Below, piece by piece: positions 50,709-60,576 of a DNA stretch of 64,000 nt. Below the pieces are notes generated by a model. That model searched no databases. It saw only the letters and a program-made list of their open reading frames with translations, and was not told the origin of the DNA. How positions within the stretch are numbered: position 1 is the first letter of the stretch; each line of letters opens with the position of its first letter. Where the stretch lies: positions 1 through 64,000 of the forward strand of contig DASRRI010000060.1 in the NCBI GenBank assembly GCA_035695765.1, in the 5' to 3' direction. Origin of the DNA: Dongia_A sp035695765 (GTDB lineage Bacteria > Pseudomonadota > Alphaproteobacteria > Dongiales > Dongiaceae). Both the position numbers and the translations under genes were made by a program.

Positions 50709-51890
50709 TTAAGCCGCCAGCCTGCCTTCGAGGCCGTTGACAAACATCACGCGCAGTTCCTTGGCGCCGACTTGGATCGGGTTGCCGCCGGCGCTGGGGT
50801 CGGCGGCAGCCATCTCGGCCACTTTGTCGACTTGCTTGTCGTCGACACCGATCTCCTTCAGCGTGTGCGGGATGCCGATCTCCTTGCGCAAAGCGAGGAC
50901 CCAGTCCAGCACCGATTTGAAGGACGGGTTCGGCAGCCGCAGATAGGCGGCGAGGCGAGTCAGCTTCTGATCGATCGCCGTGCGATTGTATTCGAGAACG
51001 TAGGGCATCACGACGGCGTTGGTGAGGCCGTGATGGGTGTTGTAGAGCGCACCCAGCGGATGGCTGATGGCGTGCATGCCGCCCAGGCCCTTCTGGAACG
51101 CGGTCGCCCCCATGCTCGCCGCCGCCATCATGTTGGCGCGTGCGACCAGGTTCTTGCCGTCCTTCACGGCAGGTGGCAGCGCATCCTTGATGAGGCGCAT
51201 CCCTTCGAGCGCGATGCCGTCCGCCAGCGGATGGAAGCCCGGCGCGCAATAGGCCTCGAGACAGTGGGAAAGGGCGTCCATGCCGGTTGCCGCCGTGATG
51301 TGCGGCGGCAGGCCGACCGTCAGCTCCGGATCGTCGATCACGATCGAGGGCAGCATCTTCGGATGGAAGATGATCTTCTTCACGTGGTTGTCGGAATCGG
51401 TAATGACCGAAGCGCGGCCAACCTCCGAACCGGTGCCGGACGTCGTCGGCACCGCGATGATCGTGGCGATGCCGTTGGGATCAACCCTCGTCCACCAGTC
51501 GCCGATATCCTCATAGTCCCAGATCGGCCGGTTCTGCCCGATCATGAGCGCGACCGCCTTCGCGGCGTCGAGCGCCGAGCCGCCGCCGAACGCGATGACG
51601 CCGTCATGGCCGCCGGCCTTGTAGGCCGCGATGCCGTCCTCGACATTCTTGCCAGTCGGGTTGCCCTGCACGTTGCTGAAGAGGCCGGTCGGAACGCCCG
51701 CGGCTTCGTCGCGCGCGATCGCGTCCTTGATCATCGGCAGGTTGGCAAGGCCGGGATCCGTGATCAGCAGTGGGCGTTTCATGCCCAGCGCCTTGCAGTG
51801 ATCAGCCAGTTCCTTGATGCGGCCGCAGCCGAACTTGACCGAGGTCGGGTAATTCCAATTGCCGCGAAGCGCGGCGGCGTCGGTGGTCAT
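50709..51890 (-). CDS. Iron-containing alcohol dehydrogenase
   Basis: Fe-ADH of 393 residues, group III alcohol dehydrogenase fold. NAD(P) binding is in FGGGSALDAAKAVALM and VPTTSGTGSEVGRASVI. Metal ligands are carried by ATGMDALSHCLEAYCAPGFHP and KGLGGMHAISHPLGALYNTHHGLTNAVVMP. Members reduce or oxidise 1,3-propanediol, lactaldehyde, hydroxybutyrate and other alcohols; substrate unknown. The gene appears monocistronic. Confidence 0.9.
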   Translation of the reverse strand: MTTDAAALRGNWNYPTSVKFGCGRIKELADHCKALGMKRPLLITDPGLANLPMIKDAIARDEAAGVPTGLFSNVQGNPTGKNVEDGIAAYKAGGHDGVIAFGGGSALDAAKAVALMIGQNRPIWDYEDIGDWWTRVDPNGIATIIAVPTTSGTGSEVGRASVITDSDNHVKKIIFHPKMLPSIVIDDPELTVGLPPHITAATGMDALSHCLEAYCAPGFHPLADGIALEGMRLIKDALPPAVKDGKNLVARANMMAAASMGATAFQKGLGGMHAISHPLGALYNTHHGLTNAVVMPYVLEYNRTAIDQKLTRLAAYLRLPNPSFKSVLDWVLALRKEIGIPHTLKEIGVDDKQVDKVAEMAAADPSAGGNPIQVGAKELRVMFVNGLEGRLAA

Positions 51891-51979
51891 TTTGTATAGG
51901 GTCCTTGGGTTTAGCCTTGAGGCCGGAGTGGCGGCATTCTAGCCGGTTCCGGGCGGCAGGGAAGGGGCTGAAAATCGGC

Positions 51980-52558
51980 CTAAAAGGCCCGAAAATGCCC
52001 TGTAATCCGGTATGCAAACAGCACGTCCTCTTCCCTGGCGCCCCAGCCGATATTGTGGATGACCAGCGGCCGCGCGCCATCCTCGGATCGTTGGTCGGAT
52101 ACGATGCCGATATGTGGCCGACCGTTGCCCAACGCCCAAGCGACAATATCGCCGGGGTGGTATTCGGCGGCATCCTGACTGGCTTGCAAAGTATAGCCTC
52201 GCCGCGTGAACCAGGTGGCGAGGTTAGGCACGCGGCGGTGATCGATGTTCGCATCCGGCACGGAAAGGCCCCAGGCTTTGGGATAGGCGGCGAAGTGGTG
52301 CGCCATGTCACGATGCACCTCCTGCTGCAGATCGATGCCGATCGCGCGAAAGGCGCGGATCACGACATCGCTGCAGACACCGCGCTCCACCGGCACGTCG
52401 CCCATCGGATATGCGATCTGCTGGTAGCTTGGGTCATAGATCAGTGTGACGCCGACCTGCGCCCGCGCGGCCTCGACCAAGGCGAGCGCAGACGTTGCGC
52501 CATCGGCCGAAGCCGGTGCAGCAAACAGGCACAAGACGATTGCGAGCAGACAGCGCAT
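51980..52558 (-). CDS. DUF1287 domain-containing secreted protein
   Basis: Protein of 192 residues with a signal peptide (MRCLLAIVLCLFAAPASADG, likely cleaved after ASA). The DUF1287 domain has VTLIYDPSYQQIAYPMGDVP, then ERGVCSDVVIRAFRAIGIDLQ, in which a Cys is followed by conserved Asp residues, and later YHPGDIVAWALGNGRPHIGIVSD with a His. The Cys/His pattern resembles an NlpC/P60-like fold, so a cell-wall hydrolase role is possible. The ATG at 52558 overlaps a hairpin that touches its ribosome site. Confidence 0.8.
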   Translation of the reverse strand: MRCLLAIVLCLFAAPASADGATSALALVEAARAQVGVTLIYDPSYQQIAYPMGDVPVERGVCSDVVIRAFRAIGIDLQQEVHRDMAHHFAAYPKAWGLSVPDANIDHRRVPNLATWFTRRGYTLQASQDAAEYHPGDIVAWALGNGRPHIGIVSDQRSEDGARPLVIHNIGWGAREEDVLFAYRITGHFRAF

Positions 52559-52561
52559 GCC

Positions 52562-52586
52562 CTCTTTCCCCTGGAGCGGGAAAGAG
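52562..52586 (-). promoter_or_regulatory. Hairpin at the DUF1287 ribosome site
   Basis: CTCTTTCCC (52562-52570) and GGGAAAGAG (52578-52586) form a perfect nine-pair stem with a seven-base loop. On the minus strand its 3' arm ends three bases before the DUF1287 ATG and includes the purine-rich GGGAAAGAG that would serve as the ribosome site. It may limit translation, or act as a terminator for the upstream protease gene. Confidence 0.5.
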
Positions 52587-52624
52587 GTGACAGCCGAAGG
52601 TGGCAATTTCGGGGCGGACCCGGA

Positions 52625-53626
52625 TCAGGCCGGTGGACGGGCGAAACAGAGCGCCGGCCAGGTGTAGCGGCTGGCGTCGCGCATGATGTCGCGCGCCTTG
52701 CGCTCAACGTCCGAGCGGCGGATCGTCGGTTCTACGTGGTTGTAGAGCAGGAAGGCGCCTGCCGCTTCCGGAATGATGGCAAAGGATACGTTTTCGGCGT
52801 AGACGCCCTCCTCGATTTCTCCGGCGATCTTGGCGCTCACGACGCCGATCACCAAGCCCGTCTCATCCAAGACCGGCCCGCCGGAATTTCCCGGTTGCAA
52901 CGGAATGCTCAATTGCAGTCGCGTCTGATCCCCACCTATCCCTGAGAGGCCGGATACGATGCCGTCCGTGATCTTGATGCCACCGAGATCGAAAATGAGC
53001 GGATAGCCGACGGCATAGGCACTATCGCCCGCCTCGGGAAGAAAGGCCGCAAACGCCGCGAAGGGCATGCCCGACTTCTTGACCTTGAGCAATGCAAGGT
53101 CGAACTCCTTGTTGCTGTCGACCACTTGCGCCGGATATTCGCCATCCGCAGTCACGACGAGCATCTGATCACAGCCATCGATCACATGATGGTTGGTCAG
53201 CAGGTAGCCATCAGAGGATACGAAGAAAGACGTGCCTGTGGCGATCAACTCCAGCTCGGCATCGCCTTGCGAGGCGGTTTGCCCGCTGGGCGGCGGCTGC
53301 GGTGCTGCTTGTGGCGGCGCTGGTGCCGGCTGCGGCGCAGGCGGTGGCGCTGCTGGTGTAGCGGGCACTTCGCTGGGTGCTGCCGCCGTCTCCTCGCCCG
53401 GGTTCGCTCGATATGTTTCGAAGGCTGCCTCCGTGGTTGCGATGTCGCCGGGGTCGCACTGGGCAGCCTGCGGGCTGTAGATGATGCCGTTGTCGGGATC
53501 CTTGCAGTAGAGCTGGCCGGTGCGCGGTCCGGGCGGCTCGTCGTGATAATCAGGGATAGAGCAGCCGGCTGTCAGCAGAGCGAACGCGCCAATCAAATTG
53601 ACGCTTGCCCGATTCTTCCATCCCAT
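52625..53626 (-). CDS. Trypsin-like serine protease, predicted lipoprotein (S1C-type)
   Basis: Protein of 333 residues. The N-terminus is a lipoprotein signal with lipobox LTAGC (Cys22). After ~75 residues comes a proline/alanine-rich linker (residues 93-118), then a trypsin domain with His in LLTNHHVIDGCDQ, Asp in EFDLALLKVKK and Ser in PLQPGNSGGPVLD. So the triad is complete. There is no PDZ domain, unlike DegP. It is likely periplasmic, anchored to a membrane. The ATG at 53626 is chosen because the upstream frame overlaps the kinase gene. The downstream DUF1287 gene follows after 66 bases. Confidence 0.85.
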   Translation of the reverse strand: MGWKNRASVNLIGAFALLTAGCSIPDYHDEPPGPRTGQLYCKDPDNGIIYSPQAAQCDPGDIATTEAAFETYRANPGEETAAAPSEVPATPAAPPPAPQPAPAPPQAAPQPPPSGQTASQGDAELELIATGTSFFVSSDGYLLTNHHVIDGCDQMLVVTADGEYPAQVVDSNKEFDLALLKVKKSGMPFAAFAAFLPEAGDSAYAVGYPLIFDLGGIKITDGIVSGLSGIGGDQTRLQLSIPLQPGNSGGPVLDETGLVIGVVSAKIAGEIEEGVYAENVSFAIIPEAAGAFLLYNHVEPTIRRSDVERKARDIMRDASRYTWPALCFARPPA

Positions 53627-53700
53627 CGCGCCCTCGTCCCGCCCACAATTTTCACGCGCACGACTATATCGCTGCCACTCGCAAGGACGCAACCATCTGG

Positions 53701-55137
53701 CTACCGCCAGTTCCTGCTGCGCGCGACGGCTTCGCTGAAGGCCGCATGCAGCGTGGACGAAAGCGGCGCACCGGGCGCTATCTCCGCCAAGAGCTGCGGC
53801 GCTGGCGGCAGGCTGTCGAGGTCTGCCAGGCCAGCGCCGATCATCGCCAGCTGCGCCGCGCCGAGGCCGGTCAGCTCCGCGCTTGAGGGCACGCGCACGC
53901 GCTTGTTTATCGCGTCCGCAAGGAAGCGCGTGAAGTATTGATTGCGCGTAAGGCCGCCATCGACGGAGAGCACCGGGGCGAGAGGCGACAGCTTGTTGAT
54001 CGCAGCCATCACCTTTTCGGCGAGCAGCGCGACGCCTTCCAGCAGCGCCTGCATCATGTCGGCCCGCGTCGTCTCCAATCCCATGCCGAGCCAGAGGCCG
54101 GCGGCGCGGCGGTCCCAATAGGGGCAGGAGAGGCCGCTCAATGCCGGCACGAAAATGAGATTGCGGGCGATCGCGCTCTCGCCGGCGAAATCGTCGATCT
54201 CCTGATAGTCCGTGAACAGGCCGAGGCTGCGCGCCCAATTGACCGCGGACGCGGCGTTGTAAAGGCCGCCTTGCAACGCGTAGGCAGGTGGCGCATCGCC
54301 GATCTTCCATGCGATGGTGGCTTCGAGGCCGCTCTCGCGATCGCGCGGGACGGTGCTACCGGCAACGGCGAGCGCGAAGGCGCCGGTGCCGAAAGTGATC
54401 TTGGCATCGCCCTTGCGCCGGCAGCCATGGCCGAACAAGGCGGCCTGCTGATCCACCACGCTCGCCGTCACGGGAACGCCGTGCGCGTCCGCGAACAGGC
54501 CAGCGGTCGGGCAAATCTCCGGCAGGCACTCGATCGGCACGCCGAACAGATCGGTGAGGCGCGGATCCCATTGCAAGGTTTCGAGGTTCATCAGGCTGGT
54601 ACGCGACGCCGTGGTCACGTCAGTCGCGAACCGGCCGGTCAGTCGGTCCAGGAAAAATGAATCGCTCGTACCGAGGCGCAGGCGGCCCGCGCTGCGCAAC
54701 GTCTTTGCGTCCGGCACGTTGTCGAGCAGCCAGCGCAATTTGGCGGCGGAGAAATAGGGGTCGAGCGGCAGGCCGGCGACGGAGAGAGTCAGCACTTCCG
54801 CACCGTCCACCTTCATGCGCTCCGTGACATCGGCAGTGCGCGCATCCTGCCAGACGATGGCGTTGTAGATTGGGCGCTTCGTTACGGCGTCCCAGGCGAC
54901 CACCGTCTCGCCCTGGTTCGCGATGCCGATCGCGGCGGCACTTCCGGCGCCGGCCAGCGCGGTGTCAACGTGTCGGGCGAGCTCGTCCGGGTCATGCTCG
55001 ACCCAGCCTTGCTGCGGATAAATCTGGCGATGCTCGAAGCTCGCGACCGTTTCGAACGTGCCGTCGCCGCGCAGCCGGTGCGCCTTGGTCCCCGTCGTGC
55101 CCTGGTCGATGGCAATGACCGATGTGTCAGGCAGCAT
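53701..55137 (-). CDS. FGGY-family carbohydrate kinase (glycerol kinase-like)
   Basis: Sugar/polyol kinase of 478 residues. The phosphate-1 motif is VIAIDQGTTGTKAHRLRGDG, then AIVWQDARTADV, ATDVTTASRTSLMNL with the conserved Asp, and VLSVDGGLTRNQYFTRFLAD with GTGAFALAV for ATP. The pattern is nearest glycerol kinase, but EHDP, WD.RAAGLW and SRTSLMNLETLQWD-type blocks allow another polyol. It starts inside the end of the flavoprotein gene (11-base overlap), so translation is coupled. It is the last gene of the riboswitch-led operon. Paired with GlpA/GlpB-like proteins, it suggests metabolism of glycerol or an analogue. Confidence 0.85.
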   Translation of the reverse strand: MLPDTSVIAIDQGTTGTKAHRLRGDGTFETVASFEHRQIYPQQGWVEHDPDELARHVDTALAGAGSAAAIGIANQGETVVAWDAVTKRPIYNAIVWQDARTADVTERMKVDGAEVLTLSVAGLPLDPYFSAAKLRWLLDNVPDAKTLRSAGRLRLGTSDSFFLDRLTGRFATDVTTASRTSLMNLETLQWDPRLTDLFGVPIECLPEICPTAGLFADAHGVPVTASVVDQQAALFGHGCRRKGDAKITFGTGAFALAVAGSTVPRDRESGLEATIAWKIGDAPPAYALQGGLYNAASAVNWARSLGLFTDYQEIDDFAGESAIARNLIFVPALSGLSCPYWDRRAAGLWLGMGLETTRADMMQALLEGVALLAEKVMAAINKLSPLAPVLSVDGGLTRNQYFTRFLADAINKRVRVPSSAELTGLGAAQLAMIGAGLADLDSLPPAPQLLAEIAPGAPLSSTLHAAFSEAVARSRNWR

Positions 55138-56347
55138 CGAATTCCACCGACACGCGTTCGCAGTTCTTCATATTGCGGTAGGGCAGCTTCCAGGTGATGC
55201 GCCGCTCCGGCAAGGCGGAGATGCGGCGCGACCAGACGACATTGCCATCGACGATGACGGAGAGACGGCCGCGGACCGCATGCGCCACGCGCGCCTTGAA
55301 CAGCAAGGGGTTGGTAGTCGGAGCATCGCGATAGATGCGCTGTGGATAGACGTAAGCGAGCGGGCCGCGCAAGGTCACGCGCGCGTCCGGCTGGCGGAGG
55401 GGGAGGCGGTTCTCCAGCCTCGCGATGACCATATCCGCCACCGCCTTGCCTTCGCGCCAGCATTGGCCTGCGGTCTCGATCCCGCGCAGCACGTTGCCGG
55501 CAGCGAAATATTGATGGTCGGAACAGCGGAAATAGGTATCGATCGCGGGACCATCGGTGCCGGGGTCGAGCTCGATATGGCTGGGCGCGATCAAAGCCGT
55601 CTCCGGACGGAACCGACCTGTCAATATGACGCCGTCGCATTCCATTTGCTCCGGTCCGAAGCCGCGATCGACCTCGATCGCGGTGACGCGATTCCGGCCG
55701 ATGATGCGGGTCAGGCGCGTGTTGGTCAGGACCGGCACGCCGAAACCCAGCCGCGCGATCCACTTGCCGGGCTGTTGCGCGGTGATGCGCCCATGCTCCT
55801 CGATGATCGCCAGCGGTCTGATGCGCGCGTGACGCAGTGTGAGCAACGTGGAAAAGGCGACGAGCTCGCTGCCGATCACGATCGGCCGTTCGAACGGGCA
55901 TTTGCCGTGGAGATAAACGAATTGCTGCAGTGTTCCGGTATTCATCACGCCGAACGGCCGCCCGCCGGAGATCAAGCGCGCGCTGCGCGGCGTTTCACGC
56001 GCACCCAATGCCAGGACGACGGCCTTGGCCTGGAAATCCTCCGCGCCGTTGGGGCCCGTTGCGCGCACCAGGCCGCCGGGTTCGAGCTTCAATGCCGTCA
56101 TGTGGAGGCGCAGATCGGCGCCCGCCGCTTCGTCGGCGAGGCGCTGCGCGTAGTCAGGGCCGATATAAACCTTGCCGAACTCGCGCAGGCCGAAGCCAAG
56201 ATGCCCGCAATGGCGTGGAATCCCACCGAGCTTGCCTTCGCGTTCCAGCAGGACGGCATTGTGGATGCCAACGTCGCGCAAAGCACGCGCGCAGGCGAGT
56301 CCCGCCGGACCGCCCCCCACGATCAGGACGTCGGTCGAGTTCATCAT
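55127..56347 (-). CDS. NAD(P)/FAD-dependent oxidoreductase (GlpB-like partner)
   Basis: Flavoprotein of about 406 residues. The FAD site is DVLIVGGGPAGLACARALR; the chain continues with GGIPRHCGHLGFGLREFG, VVLALGARETPRSARLISGGRP and FRCSDHQYFAAGNVLRGIETAG near the end. This resembles the second subunit of GlpABC-type dehydrogenases or of HcnB/opine-oxidase-type enzymes. Its ATG overlaps the stop of the preceding gene (ATGATGA) and its stop overlaps the kinase start. It probably forms a complex with the DAO/[2Fe-2S] protein upstream. Confidence 0.82.
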   Translation of the reverse strand: MMNSTDVLIVGGGPAGLACARALRDVGIHNAVLLEREGKLGGIPRHCGHLGFGLREFGKVYIGPDYAQRLADEAAGADLRLHMTALKLEPGGLVRATGPNGAEDFQAKAVVLALGARETPRSARLISGGRPFGVMNTGTLQQFVYLHGKCPFERPIVIGSELVAFSTLLTLRHARIRPLAIIEEHGRITAQQPGKWIARLGFGVPVLTNTRLTRIIGRNRVTAIEVDRGFGPEQMECDGVILTGRFRPETALIAPSHIELDPGTDGPAIDTYFRCSDHQYFAAGNVLRGIETAGQCWREGKAVADMVIARLENRLPLRQPDARVTLRGPLAYVYPQRIYRDAPTTNPLLFKARVAHAVRGRLSVIVDGNVVWSRRISALPERRITWKLPYRNMKNCERVSVEFDAA

Positions 56348-57705
56348 CGCGGCATCCGGCCTTCCGCCATCGCCATGACCTCGGCACCGCAATAGAAGCC
56401 CTGGCAGCGCCCCATCATGCAGCGCGTGCGCCGTTTCAATCCGCCAAGGTCACCGGCCGGCAGGGGGCCGCCGAGCGCGGCCTCGACCTCGGAGCGTGTC
56501 ACCCACTCGCAATGGCAGACGATGTCGCCGCCGGCCGGCGTGAGATACTGGCGCGGGCGGTCCTCGGCGAGATTGGGGACAGGCGTCCAGATCGGCTCTT
56601 CGTCGCGCATGCCGCCGAACGTCTCGGCGAAGCCTTTGCCGACCATCTGCGCGATGCCGAGCGCGGCGGTGAGGCCAGTGGAGCGGATGCCGGCCGCGGT
56701 GATCCAGCGGCGCGCGCGATTGACCGTGATCTGATAGTCCTTGAACTGGGTCGCGGGGCGCAGCCCGGCATAGATGGCGTTGACGGAATGGCGCGCTAAG
56801 GCGGGCACCATCTCCACGCCCTTGGCGATCAGCTGCTGCAGGGTCGCGTGGTCGACCTCGGCGCGGCCGCGATCCTGCTGATCCTCGGCGGTCGGGCCGA
56901 CCAGCAGATTGCCGAACGCAGTCCGGCAAACGACGATCCCCTTTGTGCGCTCCGTCGGAACCGGCAGGATGATGGAATGCAGCAGCTTGGCTGCGGGCTT
57001 GTCGAACACGACGAACTGGCCCTTGCGCGGCGTGATGGTGAAAGGGCTCTCCTGGTTGATAGCTTCCACCAGGTCGCCGTAATTTCCGGCTGCGTTGATG
57101 ACGACGCCGGCCGAGACCGGGCCGAGCGTGGTCTCGAGCGTCCAGTGCCAGCCATCGAAGGCGCCGCCGGTGACGCGGCAGCGCCGCAGGATCTTACCGT
57201 TATGGGCCAGGCCCTGATGCGCATAGGCCAAAGGCGCGGACCAAGGATCGATGATGTGCTCGCCCGGCACGTAGACGGCGCCGAGACCGCGCGCGCTCAG
57301 GAACGGTTCGCGCTTGCGCAGCTCGTTGCGATCGATCTGCATGACGTCGGCAACGCCGTTGCGATGCGCCTTCTCGACGATCGCCGGCAGCTTGGCAAAC
57401 TGCTCTTCATCCCATGCCACCACAAGCGCGCCGCTTTCCATCAGCGGCAGGTTGAGGTGATCCTTGATCGCCAGGTATTCGCGGTAGCCGGCCTGCATGC
57501 AGGAGAGCTCGATGCTGCCTTCCGGTGCATCGAATCCGGTGTGGAGCAGGGCGCTATTCCCCTTGCTCGCGCCATCCAGGATGTCGGCGGCCGCTTCCAC
57601 CAGCACGGGCTCCAGCCCGGCCATCGCCAGCCGCCGGAAAATGGCGCAACCGACCACCCCGCCCCCGATGATCACAACTCTGCTATTTGCGACCGAGTCC
57701 CTCAC
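56344..57705 (-). CDS. FAD oxidoreductase with C-terminal BFD-like [2Fe-2S] domain (GlpA-like)
   Basis: DAO-family flavoprotein of 453 residues. The FAD site is VVIIGGGVVGCAIFRRLA, and the C-terminal BFD-like domain carries four cysteines in VCHCEWVTR...RCMMGRCQGFYC. E. coli GlpA has the same layout, so it is likely the catalytic subunit of a G3P-type dehydrogenase or an analogue acting on another polyol phosphate or amino compound. The start is a GTG at 57705, since no ATG fits; it sits at the edge of a 14-bp hairpin (57676-57718). The gap to the aldehyde dehydrogenase gene is 49 bases. Confidence 0.85.
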   Translation of the reverse strand: MRDSVANSRVVIIGGGVVGCAIFRRLAMAGLEPVLVEAAADILDGASKGNSALLHTGFDAPEGSIELSCMQAGYREYLAIKDHLNLPLMESGALVVAWDEEQFAKLPAIVEKAHRNGVADVMQIDRNELRKREPFLSARGLGAVYVPGEHIIDPWSAPLAYAHQGLAHNGKILRRCRVTGGAFDGWHWTLETTLGPVSAGVVINAAGNYGDLVEAINQESPFTITPRKGQFVVFDKPAAKLLHSIILPVPTERTKGIVVCRTAFGNLLVGPTAEDQQDRGRAEVDHATLQQLIAKGVEMVPALARHSVNAIYAGLRPATQFKDYQITVNRARRWITAAGIRSTGLTAALGIAQMVGKGFAETFGGMRDEEPIWTPVPNLAEDRPRQYLTPAGGDIVCHCEWVTRSEVEAALGGPLPAGDLGGLKRRTRCMMGRCQGFYCGAEVMAMAEGRMPR

Positions 57706-57718
57706 AAATGGCAGAGTT
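57676..57718 (-). promoter_or_regulatory. Start-site hairpin of the GlpA-like gene
   Basis: AACTCTGCTATTTG (57676-57689) and CAAATGGCAGAGTT (57705-57718) are inverted repeats matching at 13 of 14 positions, with a 15-base loop. On the minus strand the stem frames the GTG start and no Shine-Dalgarno is visible. It could gate translation of this gene within the operon, or be a protein-binding dyad. Confidence 0.5.
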
Positions 57719-57754
57719 ACAGGGGTTTTGGGCTCTGTCCAGGGGTGGGGCCGG

Positions 57755-59143
<1,389 letters not shown>

Positions 59144-59157
59144 GATGATTCTGCCCG

Positions 59158-60531
59158 TTAGATGATCTCGAAATAGCGCGCCAGTTCCCAATCGGTGATG
59201 TGCTTGCGGAACTCGCGCTCTTCCCACTCGCGGGTCGAAGCCCAGTGATCGACGAAGGCATCGCCGAACAATTCGGCGGCGGCCTTCGATTTGCGCAGCC
59301 GCTGCGCCGCTTCCCAAAGCGTGCGCGGCAGATCGAGCTTCGCTGGATGCTTCATATCATAGGAATTGCCGACGATGGCAGGCATCGGCTCGATCTTGTT
59401 CTCGATGCCGTAGAGGCCCGACCCGATCGCGACCGCCATGGCCAGATACGGGTTCATGTCGGCGGCGGCGATGCGGTATTCGACACGCTGGGACTTTTCC
59501 GATCCTGGAATGACGCGCAGCGCGCAGGTACGGTTCTCGACGCCCCAGGTCGCGTTGGTCGGTGCCCAGAAACCAGGGATCAGGCGCGAATAGGAATTGA
59601 CCGTACAGCTCACCATGCCCAACAGCTCCGGCATCAGCGACTGCTGGCCGCCGACGAACCAACGCTGCTTGTCACTCATGGTATGCGGCTTCTTGGCGTC
59701 ATGGAACACCGACTTGCCGTCCTTGCCCTTGAGGCTGACATGGATGTGGCCGCTCTGGCCCGGCCAGTTGTTGGACCACTTGGCCATGAAGGTCGCCATC
59801 AGGCCGCGGCGCTGCGCCAGCACCTTCATGAACGTCTTGAACAAGGCGGCGCGGTCGGCGCTTTCCAGAGCTTTGTCGAAGGCGAGGGCCGCTTCGAGGA
59901 CACCGGGACCGGTCTCGGTGTGCAGGCCCTCAATCGGCATGCGCATCTTTTCGCAGGTGTCGAGGATCTCTTGATAAAGCTCGGCCCAGACTGAGCCGCG
60001 CAGCATCGAATAACCGAAATAGCCGGGCGTCATCGGCGTCAGGTTGCGGAAGCCCTTTTCGCGGATGCTCTCCGGCGTTTCGTCGAACATGAAGAACTCG
60101 TACTCGGCCGAGGAATAGGCCTCGTAGCCCATCTTCGCGGCCTTATCGAGCACGCGGCGCAGGACACCGCGGGGACAAACCTCCTCTGCCTTGTTCACGA
60201 ATTCGCAAAGGAAGAACAGCGTATTGTCTTCGAACGGAATCTCGCGGCAGGTCTCCGGAATCACCCGCACCCAGGCATCAGGGTAAGCAGTGTGCCACCC
60301 GGTATATTTGACGTTGTCGAACAGCTGGTCGTTGCTGTCCCAGCCCAGCACCACGTCGCAGAACCCGAACCCGCCATTGAGCGCGGAAAGGAACTTCGTC
60401 TTCGACATATATTTGCCGCGCAGGATGGCATCGCCGTCGAACACGCCGACCTTGATGTGCGTGAGGCCGCGCTCCTCGACGATCTTTTTAGCGTCAGCGA
60501 CGCTCTTCACCTGCTCCGGCTTCAAAGGCAT
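59158..60531 (-). CDS. Glutamine synthetase family ligase (gamma-glutamyl-amine type)
   Basis: GS-family protein of 457 residues. Metal and ATP regions are SSAEYEFFMFDE, ETGPGVLEAALAFDKALES, SGQSGHIHVSLKGKDGK-like block and SYSRLIPGFWAPTNATWGVENRTCALRVI. The absence of the adenylylation loop Tyr region and the overall pattern put it near PuuA/GlnA4 gamma-glutamyl-polyamine or -ethanolamide synthetases rather than GlnA. It would join glutamate to an amine using ATP. It is the second gene of the riboswitch-controlled unit, 45 bases after the regulator. The actual amine is unknown. Confidence 0.87.
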   Translation of the reverse strand: MPLKPEQVKSVADAKKIVEERGLTHIKVGVFDGDAILRGKYMSKTKFLSALNGGFGFCDVVLGWDSNDQLFDNVKYTGWHTAYPDAWVRVIPETCREIPFEDNTLFFLCEFVNKAEEVCPRGVLRRVLDKAAKMGYEAYSSAEYEFFMFDETPESIREKGFRNLTPMTPGYFGYSMLRGSVWAELYQEILDTCEKMRMPIEGLHTETGPGVLEAALAFDKALESADRAALFKTFMKVLAQRRGLMATFMAKWSNNWPGQSGHIHVSLKGKDGKSVFHDAKKPHTMSDKQRWFVGGQQSLMPELLGMVSCTVNSYSRLIPGFWAPTNATWGVENRTCALRVIPGSEKSQRVEYRIAAADMNPYLAMAVAIGSGLYGIENKIEPMPAIVGNSYDMKHPAKLDLPRTLWEAAQRLRKSKAAAELFGDAFVDHWASTREWEEREFRKHITDWELARYFEII

Positions 60532-60576
60532 GACGTTCTTCCCCGTTTATCGTCTGATTGTTTGGTTGATTGATCT

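Noticed and set aside
53126..53941. 271-codon plus-strand frame
   Set aside because: It is antisense to the lipoprotein protease and its proline-rich linker; Arg/Cys-rich reading without motifs.
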